This document shows, in pieces, positions 10,083 to 19,900 of a stretch of DNA of 64,000 bases. The stretch covers positions 1-64,000 of the forward strand of contig NZ_JAGFPE010000009.1 in the NCBI RefSeq assembly GCF_025962655.1. Reading direction: 5' to 3'. The first letter of the stretch is position 1. The number at the start of each line of letters is the position of its first letter. The stretch comes from Candidatus Symbiopectobacterium sp. NZEC151 (lineage in GTDB: Bacteria > Pseudomonadota > Gammaproteobacteria > Enterobacterales > Enterobacteriaceae). The notes below the pieces were generated by a model. The model saw only the letters and a list, made by a program, of their open reading frames with translations, made no database searches and was not told where the DNA came from. A program made the translations under genes and the position numbers.

Positions 10083-10100
10083 TGTAAATTTAAAATTACT
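10083..10100 (-). promoter_or_regulatory. Probable strong TyrR box upstream of aroF
   Basis: TGTAAA-N6-ATTACT carries the symmetrical core GTAAA...TTAC of the TyrR consensus. It lies about 100 bp before the aroF start. TyrR with tyrosine represses aroF-tyrA in E. coli, so the same control is inferred here. Confidence 0.6.
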
Positions 10101-10204
10101 AATTCCCCCTACCTCTCGTATCTCTCGGTTGCCTCGCCTAGCGCCGGCTTTCCTCGCTTATCTCAATGCAAATAGTGATAGAATCAATGCAACAGGGGGA
10201 AAGC

Positions 10205-10921
10205 ATGCTGAGAGCCATCCTAATTGACGACGAGCAACTGGCTCGTGAAGAGTTGTTGCTACTGCTGGATAAAGAAGATGACATTGAGGTGATAGCACAG
10301 TGCAGCAACGCGCTGGAAGCGATACCGGTGATTAACCGGCTGCAACCGGATGTGATCTTTCTTGATATCCAGATGCCGAAAATCAGTGGGTTGGAACTGG
10401 TTGCCATGCTCGATCCTGACAGCATGCCTTATGTTGTTTTTGTCACCGCCTATGACGAATACGCGGTACGCGCTTTTGAGGAACATGCCTTTGATTATTT
10501 GCTCAAGCCGCTAGACAATCAGCGCCTGGCAAAAACCCTCAATCGCCTTCGTCGCGGCACATCCGTAAATAAAAATGTACAACTTATTGCGGAGCCTCAG
10601 CTGAGGCATATCCCGTGCCACGGCCACAACCGTATTTTTCTTCTTAAGATTGAAGAAGTGGAATACCTCTGTTCAGAGCTGAGCGGCGTCCATGTAGTAG
10701 GGCTCAATCAGTCAGGTTATACCCAGCTATCGCTAAAAACGCTGGAAGAGAAAACGCCTTTTGTACGCTGTCATCGCCAGTACATGGTGAACACGGAACT
10801 GCTTCAGGAGATACAGTTGATGGATAACGGTGGTGCGGAAGTCATTACCCACACCGGTAAACATATTCCTGTGAGCCGACGCTATTTAAAAAGCTTGAAA
10901 GAGAAGCTGGGTATTGCTTGA
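10205..10921 (+). CDS. LytTR-family response regulator (BtsR/YehT-like)
   Basis: DNA-binding response regulator of 238 residues. Receiver domain (about 1-118) with acidic pocket Asp8-Asp9, phospho-acceptor Asp54 in IFLDIQMPKISGLELV, and conserved Thr and Lys (FVTAYDEY, YLLKPLD); LytTR DNA-binding domain (about 135-238) ending VSRRYLKSLKEKLG. Overall similarity to E. coli BtsR (YehT) is high along the whole length. The start is set at 10205 because GGGGGA precedes it; 13 upstream in-frame codons have no ribosome site. BtsR normally sits beside its sensor kinase BtsS, a pyruvate sensor, but no kinase gene is in this window. Confidence 0.9.
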   Translation: MLRAILIDDEQLAREELLLLLDKEDDIEVIAQCSNALEAIPVINRLQPDVIFLDIQMPKISGLELVAMLDPDSMPYVVFVTAYDEYAVRAFEEHAFDYLLKPLDNQRLAKTLNRLRRGTSVNKNVQLIAEPQLRHIPCHGHNRIFLLKIEEVEYLCSELSGVHVVGLNQSGYTQLSLKTLEEKTPFVRCHRQYMVNTELLQEIQLMDNGGAEVITHTGKHIPVSRRYLKSLKEKLGIA

Positions 10922-10957
10922 TACCAACAGAAGCCGCCCTCTGATAAGGATAATGGG

Positions 10958-11305
10958 ATGAGATTCGGATACGTGTTATGCCTGACATTGTTGCTTGCCA
11001 GTTGTCAAACCTCTCAGACACCGTCACCGGAAAAGTCCCATTCCCTCTGGTATAACATGGGGCTCAACGATGCCATGGCCGGAAACGTGGTGAAAGACAA
11101 CGATGCTCTGGTGGAATGGTCTGGCGATACGGCCGTTGAGCGAATTCCCTATTTACGCGGTTATCAGAATGGACAGGCAATATTATGTCATACGGATCAA
11201 ATGAAAGAATGGGGGAAAACAGGTAAAGACTTTCCCGCCAGTTGTGATGGCGTAGAGAATGCTGAGCAATTAAAAGCAAATTGGTTTAGTGGGGGAAGTC
11301 ACTAG
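10958..11305 (+). CDS. YfiL-like lipoprotein (DUF2799)
   Basis: Small secreted lipoprotein of 115 residues. The signal peptide ends in the lipobox LLASC with Cys16. The mature part has the pattern of DUF2799 proteins: WYNMGLNDAMAG, a YLRGYQNGQAILC block and two further Cys residues. It occupies the place of yfiL beside aroF in E. coli. Function is unknown. In E. coli yfiR, yfiN and yfiB follow it; here they are absent and an unrelated AT-rich gene lies next. Confidence 0.75.
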   Translation: MRFGYVLCLTLLLASCQTSQTPSPEKSHSLWYNMGLNDAMAGNVVKDNDALVEWSGDTAVERIPYLRGYQNGQAILCHTDQMKEWGKTGKDFPASCDGVENAEQLKANWFSGGSH

Positions 11306-11333
11306 CTGAGATACACTAAATTATCCGCGATTG

Positions 11334-12368
11334 TTACCGACCCTTTAATGCAGGAATCTTACCTATTCCACTATAAATTTCTGGAAGTGCCGAATTAGGA
11401 TTAATTTTATCAATTATCATATTGATGCATTCAGTTGAACTGGAATAATCAGCATCATTTAAATGTTCGATAATGGATTTATACACTTCATATATATCTT
11501 TGAACACCGCACCATGTTCCAGATCTAATTTAATATAGCAAACCTCTTTATTATTACCTACATGCTTATTTTTACCGCTGGCCGCACTAAACACATACAT
11601 CTTTTGGCTTGGCGTAATGACACCTAACACTTTATGCTCACCATGTTCAATAATACCAAGAAAATCCTTCACCTTTGTCATAAAGGCAAATGAATACATT
11701 CCTTGCGTAAATATAGTTTTCAGCTCAGCACCAATAGTTTCTTCTTTATAGATCATTGGGTGTGTCGGAGGGTAAATTAACTTCACATTCTCAGCTACTG
11801 TCACTATCTCAGCGTCAGCATCCATTTTAGCCTTAATGCATGTTGCTCGTTCGATTAGACTTGGAAATTTATCTGAAAGCTCTAGCTTATTGTTGAGTAC
11901 ATCTACAGTCAACGTTCGCGCTATCTGAGATAGCGTTTTGTTTATATAGACTTTTTTATCTTCTCTTGTACCAATATGCGCCACCCCTGGACGAGTCTCA
12001 CGCATCACAGTACAGTAACCATTTTTACTGGTCACCTCTTCTGTAAACTCAACTCTTTTCCCATTTCCCAAAGGGATATTAATTTTTTGCATATTTTCAT
12101 CAATTGCCCCTAACAGCATTTCTGTCATTTTCACATAATCTAATAACGCTGATTCTCTTCTATTCCCCTCAACATACAGGATTAAATAATGGCTTAAACC
12201 GAGCGTTATGATCCTCAATATTTTCCTGGCATCCTCACTCAGTGCGACTTTATTTTCTGGTGAGTCTAACCCCCCCTTTAATACACTACATTCTCCAGAA
12301 GAGATCGAACTCTCGTACTCATTCAAAAATGCACAATATGTCGATAATGAAGATATTTGGTTAGCCAT
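11334..12368 (-). CDS. Hypothetical protein, AT-rich, unknown function
   Basis: I do not recognise this 344-residue protein. It begins MANQISSLSTYCAFLNEYES, has no signal peptide or membrane segment, and looks soluble, with a mixed helix/strand composition and many Lys and Glu. The central part (about 130-165) has RPGVAHIGTREDKKVYINK; the N-terminal 60 residues are rich in Ser and Asn. It is clearly AT-richer than the core genes on both sides and has no operon partner. The place between yfiL and rplS is an insertion point relative to E. coli. Given a type III system in the same genome it could be a secreted effector, but nothing in the sequence proves this. Confidence 0.6.
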   Translation of the reverse strand: MANQISSLSTYCAFLNEYESSISSGECSVLKGGLDSPENKVALSEDARKILRIITLGLSHYLILYVEGNRRESALLDYVKMTEMLLGAIDENMQKINIPLGNGKRVEFTEEVTSKNGYCTVMRETRPGVAHIGTREDKKVYINKTLSQIARTLTVDVLNNKLELSDKFPSLIERATCIKAKMDADAEIVTVAENVKLIYPPTHPMIYKEETIGAELKTIFTQGMYSFAFMTKVKDFLGIIEHGEHKVLGVITPSQKMYVFSAASGKNKHVGNNKEVCYIKLDLEHGAVFKDIYEVYKSIIEHLNDADYSSSTECINMIIDKINPNSALPEIYSGIGKIPALKGR

Positions 12369-12511
12369 TTATATGCTCCTATAGATGATGAAAAATCAAA
12401 AGTAGCACATAAGTAAAAATACTAACCATGAGGCATTAACCTCAATACTTTCCATCACATACACGAATATAATTACATTGAAAGGACGTACAATAATTAA
12501 AAAAATAAAAA

Positions 12512-12538
12512 AAGGGCTTAGCCATTGGCTAAACCCTT
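12512..12538 (-). terminator. Terminator of the rpsP-rimM-trmD-rplS operon
   Basis: On the minus strand a hairpin with stem AAGGG-x-TTAGCCA / TGGCTAA-x-CCCTT is followed by a long T/A-rich tail beginning with seven T residues. It lies about 40 bp after the rplS stop. Confidence 0.85.
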
Positions 12539-12576
12539 GATAACTAAAAGCTTTTGGATGTCGCGTTAGCGAACTC

Positions 12577-12939
<363 letters not shown>

Positions 12940-12983
12940 CTAGGTAAACTGATACATGGGTACGCGCACCGAAGTGCCACGCC

Positions 12984-13739
12984 CTAATCCTCTCGTTGCC
13001 CGGACTGATGTTCCCGTTGGAACTCAGTCAGCAACGCCGTTTGCTCGTCAGTCAGAGCTAGGCTTTTCAGAAGTTCAGGTCTTCTAAGCCAGGTTCGGCC
13101 AAGCGACTGCTTTAATCGCCAGCGACGTATTTCAGCATGGTTTCCCGACAGTAACACTGGGGGAACCTCCACGCCTTCCAGCACTTCAGGACGAGTGAAG
13201 TGTGGACAATCCAACAGCCCATCCGCAAAGGAGTCCTCTTCCGCAGAAGATTCATGCCCTAACACGCCAGGAATAAAACGGGATACCGAGTCGATAAGCA
13301 CCATTGCGGGTAACTCACCACCACTGAGAACGTAATCCCCGATTGACCATTCTTCATCAATTTCGGTTCTGATTACGCGCTCGTCAATCCCTTCATACCG
13401 GCCACACACCAGAATCAACTTCTGATGCGTTGCGAGCTGTCGTACGCCCTGTTGATCCAGCTTACGGCCCTGCGGTGACAAATAAATCACCCTGACACCG
13501 TCGCCTGCCGCGGCCTTTGCTTCATGAATGGCATCCCGCAAGGGTTGCACCATCATCAGCATACCGGGGCCGCCACCATAAGGGCGATCGTCCACGGTAC
13601 GATGCCGATCGTAAGTGAAATCACGAGGATTCCAACACGTTACGTTCAACAGGCCATTTTTTACTGCCCGACCAGTGACTCCATAATCAACCACTGCGCG
13701 AAACATCTCGGGAAACAGGCTAATCACCCCAATCCACAT
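12984..13739 (-). CDS. trmD: tRNA (guanine-37-N1)-methyltransferase TrmD
   Basis: Methylates G37 next to the anticodon with S-adenosylmethionine and so prevents +1 frameshifting. The 251-residue product contains the SPOUT-fold knot motifs: [31 protein letters not shown] and [17 protein letters not shown]. The start [13 protein letters not shown] matches E. coli TrmD; 19 upstream in-frame codons overlap the tail of rimM. It is third in the operon. Confidence 0.98.
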   Translation of the reverse strand: MWIGVISLFPEMFRAVVDYGVTGRAVKNGLLNVTCWNPRDFTYDRHRTVDDRPYGGGPGMLMMVQPLRDAIHEAKAAAGDGVRVIYLSPQGRKLDQQGVRQLATHQKLILVCGRYEGIDERVIRTEIDEEWSIGDYVLSGGELPAMVLIDSVSRFIPGVLGHESSAEEDSFADGLLDCPHFTRPEVLEGVEVPPVLLSGNHAEIRRWRLKQSLGRTWLRRPELLKSLALTDEQTALLTEFQREHQSGQRED

Positions 13740-13777
13740 TTTTTCGTTCCACTCAGTTCGTTCGTTTGATTCAGAGC

Positions 13778-14326
13778 TCAAAAACTCGGGTCCCAATCTA
13801 CTTCAATCATTTTCGTAGAAAGATCTACGTGCTTGATAACCTGTCCGGTTAGAAACGGAATCAACCGTTCCTTCGCGCCGAAGGCATCTTTCAGGTTAGC
13901 TTTGACCACCAGCACATCGTTAGAACCGGTTTCCATCATATCAATGACTTTTCCCAGCTGATATCCCGCGGATGTGATGACTTCGCAGCCAAAAAGATCC
14001 TTCCAGTAATAATCACCTTCCTCCAAATCAGGAAGCTGGGCAGAATCTACAACGATCTCAGCGTTCGTTAATAAATTTGCCGCATCGCGATCATCAACAC
14101 CTTTTACTTTGATGATCAGATCCTGATTGTGGTGTTTCCAGCTTTCGATCTCGACAATCTGCCAGGATCCCTGAGACTGGATATACCAAGGCTGATAATC
14201 AAAAATGCTTTCGGTTTCTTCGGTGGAGGAAAACACTCTGAGCCAACCCCGAATACCATACGTTGACCCCATTTTTCCCATCACGATGGGATTAACAGGG
14301 GATGACGGGTTAAGTTGCTTGCTCAT
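13778..14326 (-). CDS. rimM: 16S rRNA processing protein RimM
   Basis: Assembly factor that binds ribosomal protein S19 in the 30S head and helps 16S rRNA maturation. The 182-residue product has the N-terminal RimM barrel ([17 protein letters not shown]) and the C-terminal PRC-barrel with [15 protein letters not shown] and [13 protein letters not shown]. The start MSKQLNP is the one used in E. coli. It is second in the rpsP operon. Confidence 0.98.
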   Translation of the reverse strand: MSKQLNPSSPVNPIVMGKMGSTYGIRGWLRVFSSTEETESIFDYQPWYIQSQGSWQIVEIESWKHHNQDLIIKVKGVDDRDAANLLTNAEIVVDSAQLPDLEEGDYYWKDLFGCEVITSAGYQLGKVIDMMETGSNDVLVVKANLKDAFGAKERLIPFLTGQVIKHVDLSTKMIEVDWDPSF

Positions 14327-14344
14327 TGTCACCACCGCAGCAGA

Positions 14345-14593
14345 TTACGCAGCTTTTTTAGCATCTTTGATCAGCGCAGAAACGCGATCAGAGATAGTTG
14401 CACCTTGGCCAACCCAATGTGCAATACGGTCCAGATCCAGACGCAGAGCTTCGGCTTGACCGGCTGCGATCGGGTTGAAGAAACCGACGCGCTCGATGAA
14501 ACGACCGTCGCGTGCATTGCGGCTGTCAGTCACGACGACTTGATAGAACGGGCGTTTTTTCGCGCCGCCACGTGCCAAACGAATTGTTACCAT
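14345..14593 (-). CDS. rpsP: 30S ribosomal protein S16
   Basis: Primary assembly protein of the small subunit. The 82-residue product starts [20 protein letters not shown] and has the same length as E. coli S16. A good AGAGGATG lies just before the chosen ATG; 18 upstream in-frame codons fall in the leader hairpin and are not used. First gene of the rpsP-rimM-trmD-rplS operon. Confidence 0.98.
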   Translation of the reverse strand: MVTIRLARGGAKKRPFYQVVVTDSRNARDGRFIERVGFFNPIAAGQAEALRLDLDRIAHWVGQGATISDRVSALIKDAKKAA

Positions 14594-14620
14594 AACATCC
14601 TCTTTAGTTAATAAAACAGC

Positions 14621-14646
14621 TGGGCCCCATCGAGGAACGGGGCCCA
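14621..14646 (-). terminator. Hairpin between ffh and rpsP
   Basis: TGGGCCCC and GGGGCCCA form a perfect 8-bp GC stem with a ten-base loop. On the minus strand it is followed after five bases by TTTTATT. It lies 94 bp after ffh and 28 bp before the rpsP start, so it may act as ffh terminator or as an attenuator in the rpsP leader. Confidence 0.65.
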
Positions 14647-14740
14647 AGTGTCATATAAAAAGCCCGAAAATTTTACTCATTTTGGCGCAAAAAGCAATCT
14701 AAAGCGTCAACTTGCGCTGCCAAGAGCAAAAAAATCGCTG

Positions 14741-16102
14741 TTAACGCCCCGGAAAACCCGGTGGCATCATGCCTTTCATGCTACGCATCATTTTTGCCAT
14801 ACCGCCATTTTTCATCTTTTTCATCATGCGCTGCATGTCGTCAAACTGTTTTAACAAGCGATTGACGTCTTGCACCTGCATGCCTGACCCGGTGGCGATA
14901 CGACGTTTGCGTGACCCTTTGATGATTTCCGGTTTGGCGCGTTCCTGTTGCGTCATCGAGTTGATGATGGCTTCCATACGCACCAGCACTTTGTCATCCA
15001 TTTGGGATTTTACGTTGTCCGGCAACTGCCCTACGCCCGGCAACTTGCTCATCATACTGGCCATGCCGCCCATGTTGCGCATCTGCTTAAGCTGATCCAA
15101 GAAGTCGGTTAAATCAAAACCGTCACCTTTTTTCAGCTTTTTCGCCAGTTTTTCCGCCTGAGAGCGGTCAACTTTGCTTTCGATATCTTCGATCAGGGAA
15201 AGCACATCCCCCATACCGAGAATACGTGATGCAATACGCTCGGGATGGAACGGCTCCAACGCTTCGGTCTTTTCGCCGACGCCGAGGAACTTGATCGGTT
15301 TGCCGGTAATATGACGAATTGACAGCGCCGCACCACCGCGCGCATCACCATCAATTTTAGTCAAAATCACACCGGTGAGCGGCAGTGCCTCATTAAAGGC
15401 TTTTGCGGTATTGGCCGCATCCTGACCGGTCATGGCATCAACGACAAACAGGGTTTCGACTGGCTTGATAGCCGCATGCACCTGCTTGATTTCGTCCATC
15501 ATCGCTTCGTCTACGTGCAGACGACCGGCAGTATCCACCAGCAGCACATCGTAAAACTTCAGCTTGGCGTGTTGCAGCGCGCGGTTGACGATATCAAGCG
15601 GCTTCTCCTGCACGTCGGAGGGGAAGAAATCCACCTCCACCGTTTGTGCCAGCGTTTCCAACTGTTTGATCGCCGCAGGGCGGTATACGTCCGCAGAAAC
15701 CACCAGCACTTTTTTCTTGTGCTTTTCACGCAGGAATTTGCCCAGCTTAGCCACGCTGGTGGTTTTACCCGCCCCTTGCAAACCCGCCATCAGCACCACG
15801 GCCGGCGGTTGTGCGGCCAGATTCAGGGCTTCGTTGGTCTCTCCCATCGCGGCAACAAGTTCGTTTTTGACGATCTTGATGAATTCCTGGCCCGGCGACA
15901 GGCTTTTGTTTACTTCATGCCCGACGGCACTTTCCTTGACCCGATTGATAAAATCACGCACCACAGGGAGCGCCACATCGGCTTCCAGTAAGGCCATGCG
16001 CACTTCGCGCAGGGTGTCTTTGATGTTGTCTTCAGTCAACCGTCCGCGGCCACTGATGTTGCGCAATGTGCGCGAGAGTCTGTCAGTTAAGTTATCAAAC
16101 AT
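14741..16102 (-). CDS. ffh: Signal recognition particle GTPase Ffh
   Basis: Protein part of the signal recognition particle; with 4.5S RNA it binds signal sequences at the ribosome and targets membrane proteins to FtsY. The 453-residue product equals E. coli Ffh. It has a four-helix N domain, the GTPase G domain with GLQGAGKTTSVAKL, DTAGR and TKIDGDARGG, and a methionine-rich M domain from about residue 300. The start MFDNLTDRLS is the family start; the 32 codons upstream lie in the ypjD divergent promoter area. Confidence 0.98.
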   Translation of the reverse strand: MFDNLTDRLSRTLRNISGRGRLTEDNIKDTLREVRMALLEADVALPVVRDFINRVKESAVGHEVNKSLSPGQEFIKIVKNELVAAMGETNEALNLAAQPPAVVLMAGLQGAGKTTSVAKLGKFLREKHKKKVLVVSADVYRPAAIKQLETLAQTVEVDFFPSDVQEKPLDIVNRALQHAKLKFYDVLLVDTAGRLHVDEAMMDEIKQVHAAIKPVETLFVVDAMTGQDAANTAKAFNEALPLTGVILTKIDGDARGGAALSIRHITGKPIKFLGVGEKTEALEPFHPERIASRILGMGDVLSLIEDIESKVDRSQAEKLAKKLKKGDGFDLTDFLDQLKQMRNMGGMASMMSKLPGVGQLPDNVKSQMDDKVLVRMEAIINSMTQQERAKPEIIKGSRKRRIATGSGMQVQDVNRLLKQFDDMQRMMKKMKNGGMAKMMRSMKGMMPPGFPGR

Positions 16103-16283
16103 TATCTTGTGCTCAACGAATGGCGGGCCGCATACGCGACACCCTGGACAAATATGGCTGATTATACCATGAAAGACGAAACGATTGCTGTGAAGCACGA
16201 CGATAACCGGTTGGTGCGTGACGAGACAACCGCTATACTGGCACTCCCTATCACTTCACCAGCCGCTCAATGCGTTGATCACT

Positions 16284-17078
16284 ATGCCACTCTTTGCCAT
16301 TACAGCGTTAGTCGCCTATTCAATCAGTCTGGGACTGATTATTCCTGGCCTATTGCGCAAACAGAGTGCCTACCGTCGGTTGGCGATGATCTCCGCGACA
16401 GTGGCCCTGATCTGCCACGCGATTACGCTCTATCACCGTATTTTTGATGTGCAAACCGGGCAAAACCTTAGCCTGCTGAATATCGGCTCGACCATCAGCC
16501 TGATGATATGTACCGTGATGACGGTGGTTGCGTCGCGCAATCGCGGCTGGTTTCTGCTGCCTATCGTTTACGCGTTTGCACTTATCAATCTGGCCTTTGC
16601 CAGCTTTTTGCCCGGCGAATTTATCACGCATCTGGAAAAGACACCGGGGCTGCTGTTCCATATCGGGCTTGCGTTGTTCTCTTACGCTACCCTGATTATT
16701 GCCGCGCTCTATGCGCTGCAATTGGCACTGATCGATTATCTGCTCAAAAACAAAAAGCTGAGCATGGTGTCTGAAATGCCGCCGCTGTTGAGCATCGAAC
16801 GAAAGATGTTTCATGTCACGCAAATTGGCGTGATCCTGCTGACGATGACGTTGTGTAGCGGGTTGTTTTACATGGAGAACATCATCGAAAACAAAGAGAA
16901 CCTTCACAAGGCGCTGTTCTCTCTGTTTGCCTGGTTCAACTATATTCTGCTGCTGTGGGGACATTACCACGAAGGGTGGCGCGGACGCCGCGTGGTGTGG
17001 TTCAGCATGGTGGGCGCACTGTTACTGACGCTGGCCTACTTCGGCAGCCGTGTTATTCAGCACTTTGTTGCACAGTAA
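16284..17078 (+). CDS. ypjD: YpjD/CcsA-family inner-membrane protein
   Basis: Integral membrane protein of the CcsA/HemX-like cytochrome-assembly family with about eight hydrophobic segments. The 264-residue product aligns along its full length with E. coli YpjD, including WGHYHEGWRGRRVVWF near the C-terminus, a motif containing a His seen in heme-handling relatives. The start MPLFAITALVAYS at 16284 is chosen by this alignment. Its exact role is not settled; a link to cation tolerance has been suggested for Salmonella CorE. It is divergent from ffh and convergent with luxS. Confidence 0.93.
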   Translation: MPLFAITALVAYSISLGLIIPGLLRKQSAYRRLAMISATVALICHAITLYHRIFDVQTGQNLSLLNIGSTISLMICTVMTVVASRNRGWFLLPIVYAFALINLAFASFLPGEFITHLEKTPGLLFHIGLALFSYATLIIAALYALQLALIDYLLKNKKLSMVSEMPPLLSIERKMFHVTQIGVILLTMTLCSGLFYMENIIENKENLHKALFSLFAWFNYILLLWGHYHEGWRGRRVVWFSMVGALLLTLAYFGSRVIQHFVAQ

Positions 17079-17106
17079 TACGCGTCGAGCGTGACGAGAG
17101 ACGAAC

Positions 17107-17141
17107 AAAAAAAGGCACCTGGTGAAGGGTGCCTTTTTTAT
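17107..17141. terminator. Bidirectional terminator ypjD / luxS
   Basis: GGCACC and GGTGCC form a stem flanked by seven A residues on the left and six T residues on the right. It serves ypjD on the plus strand and luxS on the minus strand. Confidence 0.9.
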
Positions 17142-17143
17142 TG

Positions 17144-17659
17144 TTAGATATGCAATTCTGCCAGTTTATCTTTCGGTAACGCCAGATCGTCGTTCTGGTT
17201 GACACCAATCGGATGCGCCAGAATATGGCGCGCAATATCCTGCGCCTCTTCCAGAGAGTGCATCTCAAAGGTGCCGCACTGGAACTCGTTCAGCTCAGGG
17301 ATTTTGCGCTGATCGGTCACTTTGAGCACATCCTCCATCGCCGCGCTCCAGGCACTGGCCACGCGTTGCTCTGCCGGTGTGCCAATCAGGCTCATGTAAA
17401 ATCCCGTGCGGCAACCCATCGGAGAAATATCGATAATCTCGACGCCATCACCGTTGAGATGGTTGCGCATGAAACCGGCAAACAGGTGCTCCAGCGTATG
17501 GATACCGCGCTCCGGCATCACCTCTTTGTTCGGGCGACAGAAACGCAGATCGAACACGGTGATGGTGTCGCCATGAGGGGTTGTCATGGTTTTAGCCACC
17601 CGAACCGCGGGTGCGTCCATACGGGTATGGTCTACGGTAAAGCTATCTAATAACGGCAT
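17144..17659 (-). CDS. luxS: S-ribosylhomocysteine lyase LuxS
   Basis: Cleaves S-ribosylhomocysteine to homocysteine and 4,5-dihydroxypentane-2,3-dione, the precursor of autoinducer 2. The 171-residue product is the normal length. The metal ligands are visible as His54 and His58 in GIHTLEHLF and the later Cys in NEFQCGTF; the catalytic Cys is in [16 protein letters not shown] lies just before the start codon. The MicA small RNA is encoded divergently 80 bp upstream, as in E. coli. Confidence 0.98.
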   Translation of the reverse strand: MPLLDSFTVDHTRMDAPAVRVAKTMTTPHGDTITVFDLRFCRPNKEVMPERGIHTLEHLFAGFMRNHLNGDGVEIIDISPMGCRTGFYMSLIGTPAEQRVASAWSAAMEDVLKVTDQRKIPELNEFQCGTFEMHSLEEAQDIARHILAHPIGVNQNDDLALPKDKLAELHI

Positions 17660-17705
17660 GTTGCCACCTCCTCACAGAAAAAAATGACTTTTTTCATCTT
17701 TCCAA

Positions 17706-17733
17706 GAAACTTTTTGGTTCCCAACGAGTCTGA
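17706..17733 (+). promoter_or_regulatory. Sigma-E promoter of micA
   Basis: GAAACTT (17706-17712) and TCTGA (17729-17733) are separated by 16 bp, matching the GGAACTT / TCTGA pattern of RpoE promoters. The first base of MicA lies 7 bp after the -10 element. Confidence 0.8.
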
Positions 17734-17739
17734 CTCTAT

Positions 17740-17820
17740 GAAAGACGCGCATTTATTATCATCATCCCTATTTCTCAGAGATGTTTTTCGGCCACGGCTC
17801 ATACCGTGGCCTTTTCTTTA
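17740..17820 (+). ncRNA. micA: MicA (SraD) small RNA
   Basis: Hfq-binding small RNA that represses ompA and other outer-membrane protein genes during envelope stress. The segment begins GAAAGACGCGCATTTATTAT, nearly the same as the E. coli MicA 5' end that pairs with ompA mRNA. It continues with ATCATCCCT and ends in a strong hairpin GGCCACGG / CCGTGGCC followed by TTTTCTTT. Position between luxS and gshA and a sigma-E promoter immediately upstream agree with E. coli. Confidence 0.93.
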
Positions 17821-17832
17821 TCTACTGTCCAC

Positions 17833-19392
17833 TCAAGCCTGAGTAGCCGCCAGATAGGCCTCGAACGACAGCGTATCTTGCGCTTCCAGCGCGCGCTGTT
17901 TTTGCCAGGCGCGTTCACTCTCGGCAACAAACTGTGCCTCCGTCAACACGGCTAAAGGCTCCTGGCTGAGCTGCTCACGATAACGGTCTGCCAGCGTCAA
18001 GCCAAGGTTACCGCATCCTTGCGCTTTCAATAGCGGCAATAAGCGCCCAGAGAACGTGTTTTCCGGTTTATCGAACCCGATGCTCAGTTCATCACAAACC
18101 TGCTGATAATAGGGCTGTTCATGCTCTCTATCCAGCACTTCTGCCACACGACGCAGATCGCGGAACAACGCATGCCCGACATCGGCCAATGGCTGTTGTC
18201 GCGTTTCGCATCCCATGCCGACGGTCAAGCCCGGTTTACGCCCTTCCAGAATAATACGGTTCCAGTTTTTACGGGTACATTGCAGTTCGGCACTGTCCAT
18301 TTCCGGCGCATCGGCTAGTGCGCACCAGATCAGGAACAGATCGAGGAAACGCACCTGCTCGGCGCTGACACCCGACGGCGTAAAGGGGTTGATATCCAGT
18401 GAGCGTACTTCAATATACTCAATGCCGCCGCGCATAAGCGCATCAGAGGGCGTCTCGCCACTGCGTGTGACACGTTTAGGGCGGATCGGCGCATACAGCT
18501 CGTTTTCAATCTGCAACACGTTGGTATTGAGCTGCAAGTAGCGATCGCCTTGTTTAACGCCCATCGCGGCATATTCCGCTGACGGCGTCTTGATCGCGCG
18601 CTTCAGCGCTGCCACGTAGCCATCCAGCGTGTTAAACGTGATGCCCAGGTTGCTCTGTGATTTATTGGTGTAGCCCAAATCGCTCAAGCGCAACGAGGTC
18701 GCGTAAGGAAGATAATAGAGCCCGTTTTCGCCACGTTCAAACGGCAGTGCCGTTTCTCGTCCCTGCAAAAAGGAAGAGCAGATGGCGGGCGATGCGCCAA
18801 ACAGATAAGGAATCACCCAGCCGAAACGGTAGTAGTTACGGATCAAACGAAAATAGCCAGCAGAGATCTCTTGTTTGCCACTTTCCGCGTCAGTCACGCC
18901 CGCACGCGCTTGCCAGAATGCCAGCGGCAGTGAAAAGTTGTAATGCACGCCGGAAATGGTCTGCATCAACGCACCGTAGCGGTTTTTCAACCCTTCACGA
19001 TAGAGCGTTTTAAACCGACCAATGTTCGATGTGCCGTACTGAGCCAGCTCGATATTCGTCTCATCGGGAATAAAGCACGGCATGCTAAACGGCCACAGCC
19101 GTTCAGATCCCATGTTACGCGCGACATAACGGTGAATATCCTGCAAGAATGCCAACAGGTGATCGACATCCTGATCGACTGGCGTAATAAACTCCAATAA
19201 TGCTTCTGCAAAATCAGTGGTAATCCAGGGGTGGGTTAATGCCGCCCCTAAATTTTCCGGGTGCCCTGTCTGTGCCAAATGTCCATTAGGCTGTACGCGC
19301 AACGTTTCGCGTTCAATACCGCGTTGAATCCCCTTCACCGCATCAGGGTGATGTTCAAGCCAGGTCAACGCTTGTGATATATCCGGGATCAA
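17833..19392 (-). CDS. gshA: Glutamate-cysteine ligase GshA
   Basis: First, rate-limiting enzyme of glutathione synthesis; joins glutamate and cysteine using ATP in the cytoplasm. The 519-residue product is the proteobacterial type-1 form, 518 in E. coli, with [13 protein letters not shown] at the N-terminus and the nucleotide-site region around [10 protein letters not shown]. The start codon is TTG with GGGAGGT seven bases upstream; E. coli gshA also uses TTG, which probably keeps expression low. Confidence 0.97.
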   Translation of the reverse strand: MIPDISQALTWLEHHPDAVKGIQRGIERETLRVQPNGHLAQTGHPENLGAALTHPWITTDFAEALLEFITPVDQDVDHLLAFLQDIHRYVARNMGSERLWPFSMPCFIPDETNIELAQYGTSNIGRFKTLYREGLKNRYGALMQTISGVHYNFSLPLAFWQARAGVTDAESGKQEISAGYFRLIRNYYRFGWVIPYLFGASPAICSSFLQGRETALPFERGENGLYYLPYATSLRLSDLGYTNKSQSNLGITFNTLDGYVAALKRAIKTPSAEYAAMGVKQGDRYLQLNTNVLQIENELYAPIRPKRVTRSGETPSDALMRGGIEYIEVRSLDINPFTPSGVSAEQVRFLDLFLIWCALADAPEMDSAELQCTRKNWNRIILEGRKPGLTVGMGCETRQQPLADVGHALFRDLRRVAEVLDREHEQPYYQQVCDELSIGFDKPENTFSGRLLPLLKAQGCGNLGLTLADRYREQLSQEPLAVLTEAQFVAESERAWQKQRALEAQDTLSFEAYLAATQA

Positions 19393-19471
19393 ATCGACCT
19401 CCCGCTGTTAGATGTAATGATTGTTCGCATAATGAAATCGTATCATCTCTACAAAAATACAGTGCTACACG

Positions 19472-19900
19472 TTATGACCATAAAGTCATTCCTTGTAATG
19501 CCACAATGGCCACCACGATATAACGCAGCGCTTTACCGATACAGATAAAAAGCGTGGAGTAAAACCACGGCATGCGCAGCCATCCCGCAGCAACGCACAG
19601 CACATCGCCAATAACCGGCACCCAACTCAACAACAGCGCCGCAGGACCATAACGCTGCAACCAGCGTAGCGCCGTTAACGTGCCGGTACGCAGTTTTGGC
19701 TGTGGCAGAATACGCCCCAGCACCAGATTGGTCATGCCGCCCAGCGTGTTGCCTATCGTCGCGACGACAATCAGCGGCACCGCGCCGGTAACCTTAGCCA
19801 CCAGTAAAGAGACCAGCAGCACTTCAGAGCTGCCGGGCAATAATGTCGCACTGAGAAAACTACTCCAGAAGAGAGAAACCAGTCCCCAAAAGGCACTCAC
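19472..19900 (-). CDS. yqaA: YqaA-family membrane protein (SNARE-associated / DedA-like)
   Basis: Small inner-membrane protein of 142 residues with about four hydrophobic segments. It is related to the DedA/VTT superfamily; FLSATLLPGSSEVLL and the glycine-rich GNTLGGMTNLVLGRILP are typical. Length equals E. coli YqaA. The start is GTG and overlaps the yqaB stop by four bases (GTGA), so the two are translationally coupled. Function unknown; DedA relatives act in lipid-carrier transport. Confidence 0.9.
   Translation of the reverse strand: MSAFWGLVSLFWSSFLSATLLPGSSEVLLVSLLVAKVTGAVPLIVVATIGNTLGGMTNLVLGRILPQPKLRTGTLTALRWLQRYGPAALLLSWVPVIGDVLCVAAGWLRMPWFYSTLFICIGKALRYIVVAIVALQGMTLWS

Noticed and set aside
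17793-17820. The hairpin between gshA and luxS as a gshA terminator
   Set aside because: The T run lies on the plus-strand side, so it ends a plus-strand transcript; it is the MicA terminator.
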